Source of the DNA: Chlamydia crocodili | GTDB lineage: Bacteria > Chlamydiota > Chlamydiia > Chlamydiales > Chlamydiaceae | Reading direction: 5' to 3' | Length of the DNA stretch: 64,000 bases | Assembly: GCF_018343815.1 (NCBI RefSeq) | Contig: NZ_CP060791.1 | Coordinates: 1,134,113-1,198,112 of the forward strand | Shown here: positions 12,626 through 20,919 of the stretch, piece by piece | Position numbering within the stretch: the stretch's first letter is position 1 | Layout: every line of letters begins with the position of its first letter | Notes under the pieces: generated by a model | What the model was told of the DNA's origin: nothing | Database searches by the model: none | The model's input: only the letters and a program-made list of their open reading frames with translations | Position numbers and translations under genes: made by a program

Positions 12626-13483
12626 ATGTCCGGTACTGATCCAGATTTTTATTTGCGCCAAGCTGCAAATTATTTACATAAGGGAAAGGTTATAGCTTTT
12701 CCGACAGATACTGTCTATGGTTTAGCCGTAGCATTAGATGCTCCAAATGCTGAAGAATGTATTTATTCTCTAAAACATAGAGATAGAAGCAAGTCTTTAG
12801 TTGTCTATGTCAATACACTTAAGGATATCGAAAAATTCTCTGGTTATCCATTATCTTCCCAAGCTATTAAACTGGCTCATGAGTTCCTTCCAGGACCATT
12901 AACTTTACTTATAGATCATAAAAATGCTAGATTTTCTCAAGAAAAATTAGGATTTAGGATTCTATCCCTCCCAATAATAGAAAGGCTTATTGACTTATCA
13001 GGTCCTTTACTAGGAACCTCTGCAAATATTTCAAATTTTCCTCCAGCAGTAGTTTCTGAAGAGGTTGTTGAAGATTTTTCTAATGATGATATTTTCATTA
13101 TTCCAGGTCAATGTTCCTATGGATTGGAATCAACAGTAATATCTACAGATCCTTTAAAGATATATCGTGAGGGGATAATTTCTCGTCAGTCTATTGAAGA
13201 AATAATGGGGGAAACGATAGCTCCCTGCTTAGCGAGGCATGGATTTGCTCAACATATTAGAATTTATACTCTAAAGGATGATGATGCCCTAAATCAGTTT
13301 CTTTCATCCCATCCTGATTTTCAAGGTATTATCTGTAAAGATCCTCAACCACGTACCTTTTATCCCACTTTACGAAAAGCGTTAAGATCCTCGGAACCTA
13401 CTGTTATATTTATTTATGATCAGGAAACATCTTTGTATCCAGAACTTACGTCTTATCTAGCACCCTATACTTATATGCACTAG
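12626..13483 (+). CDS. tsaC: Threonylcarbamoyl-AMP synthase (TsaC/YrdC/Sua5 family)
   Basis: This enzyme makes threonylcarbamoyl-AMP from threonine, bicarbonate and ATP for the t6A modification of ANN-decoding tRNAs. The 285-residue protein has the YrdC fold: GKVIAFPTDTVYGLA near residue 20, the KHRDRSKSL substrate-binding segment near 50, the PGPLT motif near 91, and TSANISNFPPA near 132. About 90 residues beyond the core form a C-terminal extension that could be a degenerate Sua5-like domain. The ATG at 12626 has CTGGAG 5 bases upstream. Its partner TsaD is encoded in this same window at 43-44 kb. The dipeptidase follows at once. Confidence 0.85.
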   Translation: MSGTDPDFYLRQAANYLHKGKVIAFPTDTVYGLAVALDAPNAEECIYSLKHRDRSKSLVVYVNTLKDIEKFSGYPLSSQAIKLAHEFLPGPLTLLIDHKNARFSQEKLGFRILSLPIIERLIDLSGPLLGTSANISNFPPAVVSEEVVEDFSNDDIFIIPGQCSYGLESTVISTDPLKIYREGIISRQSIEEIMGETIAPCLARHGFAQHIRIYTLKDDDALNQFLSSHPDFQGIICKDPQPRTFYPTLRKALRSSEPTVIFIYDQETSLYPELTSYLAPYTYMH

Positions 13484-13492
13484 GTGAATTTC

Positions 13493-14467
13493 ATGATTAT
13501 AGATATGCATTGCGACCTTCTTTCTCATGAGACTTTTTCTGACCAAGATCCTTGTGTTCGTTGTTCTCCTAATCAATTGCTCTCTGGAGGAGTCAATAAG
13601 CAGGTTTGTGCTATATTTACTGAGCATAGCGAAAGTTCTCCAAGTGCTGATAAACAAAACCAACTATTTTTCAGCCTTCCAGAATCAGATAAACGTATAC
13701 AACTCATCTCTTTTGATTCCGGTATTTTAGATAAAGATCCTAGTAAAAATTTTCTCTCGATTGTTCGCAGTATAGAAAACGCCTCTGGATTAGGCTCTGA
13801 TTACCAACATCTCAGAGAACTTTTGAATAAGCTTATAGATCTATTTTCTATGGGACCCATTGCTTATTTAGGTATTGTCTGGAATGGAAGAAATCGTTTT
13901 GGAGGAGGTATTTTAGATCCCCATAAACTGACTGCTGACGGGAAACGTCTATTAGAGGTTATGGATCAACTAGCTATTCCTATAGATCTTAGTCATTGTT
14001 GTGATAGGCTTGCCGATGATATCCTAGACTATACTCTGGATAAATTGCCTACTATCCAGGTTCTTGCTAGTCATTCTAACTTCCGAGAAGTTCAAAATAT
14101 CCCTAGGAACCTTACTAGTGCTCATGCAAAAGAAATCGCGTCTAGGGGTGGCGTGATTGGCTTGAACATTGTGAACTACTTCGTGGGGTCATCTTTAAAA
14201 GATTTGCAACAGCATATCTACCACGCTGAAAAAATGGGAATCTTAGATAAAATCGTCCTGGGAACAGACTTTTTCTATTCGGATGAACATGAAAAGTTTT
14301 TTCCTGAATGCTCTACCGCTAAAGATCATCCGAATATCCATACGATTCTACAAAATAGTTTGCATATAGAAGATGTCGAAAAGATACTTTGGCGATCTGC
14401 TCAGATATTTTTAGATCAAACATTACGTCGTCAACAAGAAAGAAGAAAAATTCGTTTAGATATATAA
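13493..14467 (+). CDS. Membrane dipeptidase-like protein (peptidase family M19)
   Basis: M19 enzymes are zinc dipeptidases that split dipeptides, including ones with a C-terminal D-amino acid. The 324-residue protein begins with the DxHxD metal motif (DMHCD), followed by PIDLSHC near residue 163, LASHSNFR near 193, a GVIGLN segment near 218, and GTDFFYS near 258, all fitting this family. There is no signal peptide, so it is probably cytoplasmic. The ATG at 13493 has AGGTGA upstream and lies 9 bases after tsaC, in operon spacing. A role in recycling peptidoglycan-derived or host peptides is inference. Confidence 0.8.
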   Translation: MIIDMHCDLLSHETFSDQDPCVRCSPNQLLSGGVNKQVCAIFTEHSESSPSADKQNQLFFSLPESDKRIQLISFDSGILDKDPSKNFLSIVRSIENASGLGSDYQHLRELLNKLIDLFSMGPIAYLGIVWNGRNRFGGGILDPHKLTADGKRLLEVMDQLAIPIDLSHCCDRLADDILDYTLDKLPTIQVLASHSNFREVQNIPRNLTSAHAKEIASRGGVIGLNIVNYFVGSSLKDLQQHIYHAEKMGILDKIVLGTDFFYSDEHEKFFPECSTAKDHPNIHTILQNSLHIEDVEKILWRSAQIFLDQTLRRQQERRKIRLDI

Positions 14468-14497
14468 AAAAAGCCCAAAGCGTACTTTGAGCTTTTT
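14464..14497. terminator. Bidirectional intrinsic terminator
   Basis: An 8-bp stem with one mismatch (14471-14478 with 14483-14490, loop CGTA) is flanked by an A-run before and a T-run after it. It lies between the convergent dipeptidase and Inc-like genes and can stop transcription from both sides. Confidence 0.75.
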
Positions 14498-14528
14498 TAA
14501 AGATGATTTTAACAAAAGAAGATGAATC

Positions 14529-15644
14529 CTAGGAGTTTTCGTCAGCCTCTTCAGCTTCCTCTGTATCGTTATTTTGTTGATTTCTTTCATCAGACGATTG
14601 CTCATTTGATGAGGAACTTTCAGAAGAGGAAGTAACTGTTGTGGAAGACGAGCCGCTTCTGGATGATTTCCTATTTTCCCACCAGTTATTAAAACGAGTA
14701 CGTACAGTTGGGCTACCAGACGCATTAGCATTTAACGAAAGACTAGAACCACTTCTTCTTATTAGAGTAGGAGACGATAGTTGTTCGGCTCTATTTAATC
14801 GTTGTTGTATTTGGTCTATTGTTAATTTAGCTGCATTTAATTCTGCTGTTTTTTCTAGTAATTGACGATTTAATCTAGCAATTTCTGTATCAAAATCATT
14901 ATTTAATCTAGTTATTAAATCCTGTTGGTTAGTCAAAGCTTTAGATAAATCATCATCAAGAGTAGCTATATTGTTAGCTTTTTCTTGAGCATCCGCAATT
15001 AGATCTCTAATTCTACCTTCGAGTTGCTGTACTTTAGCTTTCTCAGAAGTCAATTCAGCCTGAAGTGCTTGAATTTGCTCTTCTCTTTGCTGAATAGTAG
15101 TTTCAGCTTCTTGCATACGTGTCTGAAGCGCGCTGTTTTCTTCTCTGGCCTGTGTTAATCCTTCTTCAGATTGCTGTAAACGTGATTGTAGATCGGTAAT
15201 AGTTTGTTTCCCTGTCTCAAGTTCTCCAGAAATTTCTGCAAGCTGTCTTTGAGATTCACCTAACTCTGCTTGTAGATGGGTAACCTCTTCCGTTTTCTGT
15301 TCGACTAATCCCTTAATTCTTATAATTTCACTAGCTAACACATCTTCTTCTTGATGGGATGAAGAGGGCTTTCTAAGAATACGCATAGCTATCCCAAACG
15401 AGATCAGACTTGTACCTAAGGCAAGAACCGTGGCTCCCAAAGCAATAGAAAATGCTGAAGGTAAATTAGCAATCGTAAGGGTTAAAAGTAGAATCCCAGA
15501 TATAACTAAAATAATACCCACAGCAATAAGGGTGAGACTAACAACCTTACGACTAATATGAGAATCCTGACAGACCCGTTTTAATACGGAAACCTTTTCT
15601 ATTGCCTCTTCATGAGAGGAGGAACGTGATATAGGAGAAGCCAT
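14529..15644 (-). CDS. IncA-like coiled-coil inclusion membrane protein candidate
   Basis: The 371-residue protein has a short N-terminal tail, a bilobed hydrophobic segment at about residues 35-90 (two membrane spans joined by a short turn, the hallmark of Inc proteins), a long heptad-type coiled coil at about 105-290 rich in Gln, Glu and Leu, and a low-complexity Ser/Glu-rich acidic C-terminus. This is the layout of IncA-type proteins, which are secreted by type III secretion into the inclusion membrane with both ends facing the host cytosol. Its neighbour on the same strand has the same layout. Function in vesicle tethering or fusion control is inferred only from the architecture. Confidence 0.65.
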   Translation of the reverse strand: MASPISRSSSHEEAIEKVSVLKRVCQDSHISRKVVSLTLIAVGIILVISGILLLTLTIANLPSAFSIALGATVLALGTSLISFGIAMRILRKPSSSHQEEDVLASEIIRIKGLVEQKTEEVTHLQAELGESQRQLAEISGELETGKQTITDLQSRLQQSEEGLTQAREENSALQTRMQEAETTIQQREEQIQALQAELTSEKAKVQQLEGRIRDLIADAQEKANNIATLDDDLSKALTNQQDLITRLNNDFDTEIARLNRQLLEKTAELNAAKLTIDQIQQRLNRAEQLSSPTLIRRSGSSLSLNANASGSPTVRTRFNNWWENRKSSRSGSSSTTVTSSSESSSSNEQSSDERNQQNNDTEEAEEADENS

Positions 15645-15899
15645 ACTTGAAACTATTTAAAATAATAAAAATCGATGAAAATTTTAACAAATATGTTATT
15701 AATTTTCAGTAAAAAGAAATGAAAATAAAATCTTACAATATAAAAAGATTCAAGGTTTCTTTCCTCGTGCAAAACAACAAAATGCAAACCTTAGAAATTA
15801 AGAGGCTAATACTTTATAATAAAGTTTTAACTCTTTAAAAATTAAAGAGTTGTCAAGATTTCTTTGCAATTAAGCACTATTGAGGTGCTGTAATTTCAG

Positions 15900-17033
15900 C
15901 TAGGACCCATCAAGTCCTTCACTGGCATCTTCAAAATCGTCATCGGATTCATTAGCATCATTACTAGAGGACGAATCTCCTGTCTGTTCATCTCCTTGTA
16001 TTTCAACAATAGTGTCTGGATAAGTGATGGCTAGTAGAGTGCTCGAAATGGTTTCTGTTGCTAGAGTCGGAGCAGCGGCTTTCTTTGTGCCAGGTAGGAA
16101 AGAACTTATATATTGTGATGTAGATGAAATAGACGAAGAAATTGCACCTAACCATGACGAGGTTGCGGGAGCCGGGGTAATCAGTTTTTCTAGTTCTAAA
16201 CTCGAAATTCGGTTTTTGTAGTGCGTGATTTGAGCACTTTTTGAAGTGAGTTCAGTAGTTAGGTTTAAATTTCTAGTATTAGCTTCCTGAAGATTATGTT
16301 CTAATAAGGTTGAGCGCGTCACCGCACTTTCTAAACTTCTTTCGAATACCGTTCTTTCTGTTTTTCTTAACTCTTGTTCGTATTGCATTAAATACAGATG
16401 GGTAACTCCTTGAGCACTCAAACTAAAGGCTCGGATATCTTGAAGACCTCCGATAAATAGAGCGGCTCCTGTAATACCTAGACCTAAACTAATTCCAGGA
16501 CGGAACCAAGTAGTTAGCAAAAGCTGAGAAATAACAGCACCAACTATGCAGCCTATACCGAGAATAATTTCACCTAAGGCGATTAGCGTTCTAGTTTTCC
16601 CCATACAATGGACCCTACCATAGGTTAACACATCTAACGATGAGGGGAAGAGTATAGATAAAACAGGTTCTGTATTCTTTTCTTTTGGAATGGGCAGCCC
16701 GTGGTCCCTAAGAGCATTTTTTATTTCTAGGTAGTTCTTTCTCCAAATAGCGTTTTGAAAATAGACAACCTTGAGACAGTAAGCAATGACCGCAGAGCCT
16801 ATAATAATTCCAGAAACTCCTAGAGAAATACTTAAAGCTGAAGTGAGCCCCAAAGGAAGGATCAATACGCAAACCCCAACAAGAAGTAGGATGATGCCTA
16901 GAGCAAAAGCTCCGATAACAGCGAGAAAAGTCTGTCTTTCATTTTTAATGAAGTTGTGGTTATTCGCCAAAACAGAAATGTTTCTAACTTGATTCTGTGA
17001 ATTTCTAACTTGAATCTCAGCGGGGATAACCAT
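15900..17033 (-). CDS. Inc-like protein with two bilobed hydrophobic domains
   Basis: From the ATG at 17033 the protein has 377 residues. Two bilobed hydrophobic segments, at about 35-85 and about 150-205, are separated by a soluble stretch of about 60 residues. A coiled-coil region follows at about 225-285, then a Ser/Thr-rich linker and a very acidic tail. A TTG eight codons upstream (17057) is in frame; neither start has a clear ribosome-binding site. The layout suggests an inclusion membrane protein with four spans. It lies about 255 bp upstream of the IncA-like gene on the same strand, as a likely divergent paralogue pair. Confidence 0.6.
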   Translation of the reverse strand: MVIPAEIQVRNSQNQVRNISVLANNHNFIKNERQTFLAVIGAFALGIILLLVGVCVLILPLGLTSALSISLGVSGIIIGSAVIAYCLKVVYFQNAIWRKNYLEIKNALRDHGLPIPKEKNTEPVLSILFPSSLDVLTYGRVHCMGKTRTLIALGEIILGIGCIVGAVISQLLLTTWFRPGISLGLGITGAALFIGGLQDIRAFSLSAQGVTHLYLMQYEQELRKTERTVFERSLESAVTRSTLLEHNLQEANTRNLNLTTELTSKSAQITHYKNRISSLELEKLITPAPATSSWLGAISSSISSTSQYISSFLPGTKKAAAPTLATETISSTLLAITYPDTIVEIQGDEQTGDSSSSNDANESDDDFEDASEGLDGS

Positions 17034-17188
17034 AAAATTAACAAAAAACTTTCTCAAAAGAAATATGCTACCATCTGATTATAAATCATGTAAATCTAAT
17101 TTTGTTTTAAAAAACCAAAGTTAGTTTTCATTATTATTACGATACAACGAAACAAATATAATATTATTTTTTTGAAAAACCAAGAAGT

Positions 17189-17222
17189 GAGAGCGGCTCC
17201 ACAAGCATGTAGAGCAGACTCT
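17189..17222 (-). terminator. Hairpin after the LOG-family gene
   Basis: On the minus strand GAGAG and GCTC pair with GAGC and CTCTC around a two-to-three-base internal bulge, ten bases past the stop codon, followed by a T-rich stretch. Likely terminator of the LOG-family gene. Confidence 0.4.
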
Positions 17223-17232
17223 CAAATTTTGA

Positions 17233-17925
17233 TTAATTAGAAGAAAAGCTACAAGACTGATTCTTGTAATGAGATTGAATGACTTCTACAGCATCTTCTG
17301 ATGAATCAACCAGGTATAAGTTTTGTGGACACGTATGAGTATAGTGTAAATTCTTCATCCACTCTACCAGAGGTCCCCAAAATTCTGTTCCTACAAGGAC
17401 GACCGGATTTGGAACTTCTTGATACCTAAAGTTATCTAAAGCAAAGAAAACTTCATCTACTGTACCTAATCCCCCAGGGAATATAATACAGCCCGAAGAA
17501 TTTCCGATCATTCCCTGTAAACGGTGGGAAATATGGGAAACCTGACAATAATTTTCTTGAGGTATATGATCATTCAAGTCCTCACCTTTTAAGATGAATC
17601 CTAAAGATACTCCTCCGGCCTGTGCAGCTCCAGAATTAGCGGCTTCCATAATTCCAGGACCTGATCCTGTAACCACGGAATAACCGTTTTTAGCTAATGA
17701 AAGACCTGCATTTTTAGCCTCTTTATAATTTTCGTCTGTAGGGCAACATCCTCCTGCCACAACTATCCATGGACCATGATCTTGATAAAATTGAGTTGAA
17801 GAGACGATCTGCTCACAATCATTAATATGCTTAGCTTCCCAGTCCTGAGAAGATGCGATTGATGTGGGAACACACATTAGTAATGAAAAACAGATAAATC
17901 GCATTTTATAAAAAATTAATCTCAT
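17233..17925 (-). CDS. LOG-family (lysine-decarboxylase-like) protein with signal peptide
   Basis: The Rossmann-type core carries the two family signatures, GSGPGIMEAANSGA and PGGLGTVDE, which in characterised LOG proteins bind a nucleoside 5'-monophosphate and release the base from ribose phosphate. Unusually it begins with a hydrophobic leader, MRLIFYKMRFICFSLLMC, followed by a probable signal peptidase I site after VPTSIAS, so the enzyme should be exported. The ATG at 17925 gives 230 residues; it is preferred over a GTG/TTG upstream and an ATG at 17904 because this leader then aligns residue for residue with that of the secreted SurE at 20.9 kb. Enzymatic activity is inferred from the family. 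Confidence 0.75.
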   Translation of the reverse strand: MRLIFYKMRFICFSLLMCVPTSIASSQDWEAKHINDCEQIVSSTQFYQDHGPWIVVAGGCCPTDENYKEAKNAGLSLAKNGYSVVTGSGPGIMEAANSGAAQAGGVSLGFILKGEDLNDHIPQENYCQVSHISHRLQGMIGNSSGCIIFPGGLGTVDEVFFALDNFRYQEVPNPVVLVGTEFWGPLVEWMKNLHYTHTCPQNLYLVDSSEDAVEVIQSHYKNQSCSFSSN

Positions 17926-18010
17926 AAACAAACACAATATTTATATCTAAAGCTAAGCATTTTAATTATTTAGGAATATAAAAGTCTATATACAAGAAAG
18001 TGTTTTATAA

Positions 18011-18040
18011 ACTTTACACAATTTTAATTATAAGATAGCG
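18011..18040 (-). promoter_or_regulatory. Element shared with the secreted surE upstream region
   Basis: About 30 bases, read on the minus strand as CGCTATC followed by an AT-rich AATTAAAATTG core, recur with one gap and few mismatches at 21951-21980. Both copies start 113-115 bases before the start codon of a signal-peptide-bearing gene. The TTGTGT inside could be a -35 hexamer, but no convincing -10 is placed at the right distance. Confidence 0.45.
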
Positions 18041-18141
18041 TCTATGGCTCAATACTATTTCAGGTGTACATTGAGTCGTGCGTCAACGGTGTTTTTAAGA
18101 ATTTATTAATCAGATAATTTAGAGATTAAAAAGTTTTCATC

Positions 18142-19032
18142 ATGCAAATGAAATATTTTAACCAGTTATTAAACATGAAATATGCCCTATTTTCGATCAT
18201 ATTCTTATCCGCGACAACAGCATTTGCTTTGACGTTTCCTGAAATTTCGTCAATATTTTCTGAAAAGGGATTGATAACACTATTAATTGGGGGATTTGCT
18301 TTTTTCTGCGCCAGAACAGCGGGGATCTTAATAAATCAGATTATCGATTACAACATAGACAAAAAAAACCCTAGAACCTCTTTTAGAGTACTACCTTCAA
18401 AAAAGCTCTCATTCAACTTTGTTTTATTAGTTACAGCTATTGCTTTGTTCTTCTTTGTCACTCTATGTATGTTTTTAAATAAAGAGTGCGCGTGGTTAGC
18501 TTTAATATCTACCATTCTTATGGTTGCTTATGCTTATGCAAAGCGTGTTACTTACTTATGTCATTGGATGCTGGGATTAATTTATTATCTGGCAATTCTT
18601 ATGAATTTTTATTCCCTATCTTCGGGCCCTCTTTCTTTAAAGGTGTTTACCATAGTTTCTTTGTGGGGAATAACGGCAGCAATGATCATTGCTGCTAATG
18701 ATATTATCTATGCAATTCAGGATTTGGATTTCGATAGAAAAGAAAAGCTCTACAGTGTTCCTGCATGTTTTGGAAAAGAAAAAGCTATACGTATTGCTTC
18801 AGTATGCTTAGTGATCAGCTTAGTATCCTATATAGTGATGTCTTTACTCGCATCTTTCACTAAATTAGGTCTTGTATTATCTCTTTTCCCAATCTTAGTC
18901 ATTTGTAAAACCATTAAAAACTATCATGAAATGCACAAGAATAAAGCTAATCTTGAAAGATGTTTCTTTAAGGGAAATATTTACCTTGCTTTATCCTTTT
19001 TCCTGGTCATGATAAGTTTATTACTTTCGTAA
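18142..19032 (+). CDS. ubiA: UbiA-family prenyltransferase of quinone synthesis
   Basis: This integral membrane enzyme attaches a polyprenyl chain to an aromatic acid in quinone synthesis. The 296-residue protein has about eight hydrophobic segments and both Asp-rich diphosphate-binding motifs: NQIIDYNIDKKNPR near residue 70 and DLDFDRKEKLYSVP near 195. Chlamydiae are known to make menaquinone through the futalosine route, so the protein may act as the MqnP-type transferase rather than a ubiquinone enzyme; this is inference. ubiX follows after 15 bases and is probably co-transcribed. An alternative ATG lies two codons in; there is no strong ribosome-binding site. Confidence 0.85.
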   Translation: MQMKYFNQLLNMKYALFSIIFLSATTAFALTFPEISSIFSEKGLITLLIGGFAFFCARTAGILINQIIDYNIDKKNPRTSFRVLPSKKLSFNFVLLVTAIALFFFVTLCMFLNKECAWLALISTILMVAYAYAKRVTYLCHWMLGLIYYLAILMNFYSLSSGPLSLKVFTIVSLWGITAAMIIAANDIIYAIQDLDFDRKEKLYSVPACFGKEKAIRIASVCLVISLVSYIVMSLLASFTKLGLVLSLFPILVICKTIKNYHEMHKNKANLERCFFKGNIYLALSFFLVMISLLLS

Positions 19033-19047
19033 TGTTAATAGATACGC

Positions 19048-19626
19048 ATGAAACGTTATATTGTAGGTGTCTCCGGAGCTTCTGGAATAATCTTAGCCGT
19101 AAAGCTGATAGAAGAATTATCTAAAATGAAACACGATGTTGAGGTAATTCTTTCTCCAGCCGCTATGAAAACACTTTATTACGAACTCGATACCTCTTCT
19201 TTACTTTCTTTAATTCCCGAAGAAAACCATTGCTATATTCATCAACACAACATCAAATCTATAGAGAGTAAATTAGCTTCAGGATCTTATCATGTGGATG
19301 CTACCGTTATAGTTCCCTGTAGCATGGCGACAATAGCAGCTCTTTCGGTGGGATTGGGGGATAATCTATTAAGAAGAGTAGCTGATGTTGCTTTAAAAGA
19401 ACGCAGAAAATTGATTCTAGTTCCTAGGGAAAGTCCCTTACATGCGATTCATTTAGAAAATTTACTCAAATTATCGCAAAATGGGGCTATTATTTTTCCT
19501 CCTATGCCGATGTGGTACTTCAAACCACAAACAGTCGAGGATATTACCAATGATATTGTTGGGAAAATTCTGTCTCTATTAGATGTAAAAAGTGACTTAG
19601 AAAAAGTTTGGGCGAATCCCGCTTAA
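19048..19626 (+). CDS. ubiX: Flavin prenyltransferase, UbiX family
   Basis: UbiX makes the prenylated FMN cofactor used by UbiD-type decarboxylases. The 192-residue protein begins with the FMN-binding GVSGASGIILA at residue 7, has PCSMATIAALSVGLGDNLL near 91 and the KLILVPRESPLHAIHLENL segment near 130, all typical of UbiX. With the upstream ubiA it forms a two-gene quinone operon, which fits the prenyltransferase-decarboxylase steps of the futalosine menaquinone pathway. Its last four bases overlap the convergent yitT-type gene. Confidence 0.9.
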   Translation: MKRYIVGVSGASGIILAVKLIEELSKMKHDVEVILSPAAMKTLYYELDTSSLLSLIPEENHCYIHQHNIKSIESKLASGSYHVDATVIVPCSMATIAALSVGLGDNLLRRVADVALKERRKLILVPRESPLHAIHLENLLKLSQNGAIIFPPMPMWYFKPQTVEDITNDIVGKILSLLDVKSDLEKVWANPA

Positions 19627-20516
19627 TTCGTGCGTTTACCATTAATTACTTCATGAAGATTTTCAATTGCAATAAATGCATAGGGATCTTCTCTATGGAC
19701 AATTTCTTTAAGTTGTGAAAGCTGTAAGCGTTCTACAACAATGTAAAGAACATTTCTAGGTTCTCCAGAATATCCACCTTCAGCATGGATATAAGTAAGA
19801 CCAACACCCAAATTCTCCATAAGAATATGGCCTAGTTTTCTTGGAGAAGAAGTGATAATAGTTACGGACTTAGTATCTTCAAGTCCTAAAATCACCATAT
19901 CCATAACCTTTGTAGCAATACCATAAGTTAAGAATGAAACGAATGCTGTGTGCCAATTTTGATAAACAATTCCGGCTAACGCAAAGATGAAAAAGTTCGC
20001 AAAGAGGATAACCTGACCAACAGTATAGCCTCTTTTCTTGTTGATGATAATACCTAGAATCTCAGTGCCATCTGTAGATCCTCCATGACGGATAATCAAA
20101 CCACAACCCACACCGATAATAGCCCCACCAAATACTACGGTTTCCATCTCTGATCCCTTGAAAACTATAGGATTGAAACCAAACCATAGAGGGAGAGAGT
20201 CGATGAGCCATAAGGCACAAGAAAAGATGATCACAGCGGTCATCATCTGAATGACAAAATATTTACCAATTTGTTTAAAAGCCAAGATAACAAAAGGCAA
20301 GTTAAACAATATTAAACAGAATGGGAGGTACTTATGACCAAAGAAATGGGAGGCAATAAGAGATAAACCTACAATACCGCCGTCGATAAGTTCATTAGGG
20401 ACTAAGACCATTTGAACTCCACAGGCAGCAAGAAACCCTCCAAGAATAAACCAACTCAGGGTCTTGGAAAAGTACAGAGGAAAGCTAAACTTCGTTAAAC
20501 GAGTTCCATGGGGCAT
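19623..20516 (-). CDS. YitT-family membrane protein
   Basis: The 297-residue protein has a hydrophobic N-terminal half with five or six membrane spans (DUF161-type repeats with the patterns ELIDGGIVGLSLI near residue 43 and RHGGSTDGTEILGIIIN near 140) and a soluble C-terminal domain of about 80 residues ending with EDPYAFIAIENLHEVING, matching DUF2179. Function of this family is unknown. The ATG at 20516 has AGAGG 6 bases upstream; the frame extends further up, but only through the neighbouring tRNA gene. It follows two tRNA genes on the same strand and may share their transcript. Confidence 0.8.
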   Translation of the reverse strand: MPHGTRLTKFSFPLYFSKTLSWFILGGFLAACGVQMVLVPNELIDGGIVGLSLIASHFFGHKYLPFCLILFNLPFVILAFKQIGKYFVIQMMTAVIIFSCALWLIDSLPLWFGFNPIVFKGSEMETVVFGGAIIGVGCGLIIRHGGSTDGTEILGIIINKKRGYTVGQVILFANFFIFALAGIVYQNWHTAFVSFLTYGIATKVMDMVILGLEDTKSVTIITSSPRKLGHILMENLGVGLTYIHAEGGYSGEPRNVLYIVVERLQLSQLKEIVHREDPYAFIAIENLHEVINGKRTN

Positions 20517-20538
20517 TTTCAACCTCTGATTGAATGTT

Positions 20539-20612
20539 CGCGAGAGACGGGGCTTGAACCCGCAACTTCCGCCTTGACAGGGCGGTGCTCTAACCAATTG
20601 AACTACTCCCGC
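20539..20612 (-). tRNA. tRNA-Asp (anticodon GTC)
   Basis: The minus strand folds into a full cloverleaf of 74 bases. The acceptor stem GCGGGAG pairs with CTCTCGC with one G-T wobble, the anticodon arm CCGCC/GGCGG holds loop CTGTCAA with anticodon GTC, and the T-arm has GGTTCAA. No CCA is encoded. Confidence 0.95.
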
Positions 20613-20615
20613 AAA

Positions 20616-20688
20616 TGGACACGACAGGATTTGAACCTATGACCCCCTGTGTGTAAGACAGGTGCTCTAACCGCTGAGCTACGCATCC
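20616..20688 (-). tRNA. tRNA-Val (anticodon TAC)
   Basis: The minus strand gives a 73-base cloverleaf with acceptor GGATGCG/CGTGTCC (two G-T wobbles), anticodon loop CTTACAC with anticodon TAC, and a standard GGTTCAA T-loop. It lies three bases upstream of tRNA-Asp on the same strand, so both are processed from one transcript. No CCA is encoded. Confidence 0.95.
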
Positions 20689-20872
20689 AAACAAGATTAG
20701 GTGCATACATTAACAGAAGAAATAGTTTAATCACAACCATTTTTACTCCGATAATGAAGAAAGCTCACTATTCTAAGTGCATATTAGAGAGATTAATTTT
20801 ATTTTCGCTCTCAAAGACATCCAAAGGCATATTTTAATGTATATGTTAATTAGATAAGAATGATCATATATA

Positions 20873-20900
20873 AGAAATTAGGGCCATGGATCGGCCCTAA
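20873..20900 (-). terminator. Intrinsic terminator of the secreted surE gene
   Basis: On the minus strand TTAGGGCC pairs perfectly with GGCCCTAA around a 7-base loop, about 20 bases past the stop codon, and is followed by TTTCTTAT. Confidence 0.65.
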
Positions 20901-20919
20901 ACAAACTGGAAGCTAAGGA

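Noticed and set aside
20517..20597. Upstream extension of the YitT-family protein
   Set aside because: The extension is the antisense-free reading of the tRNA-Asp gene; a good ribosome-binding site marks the start at 20516.
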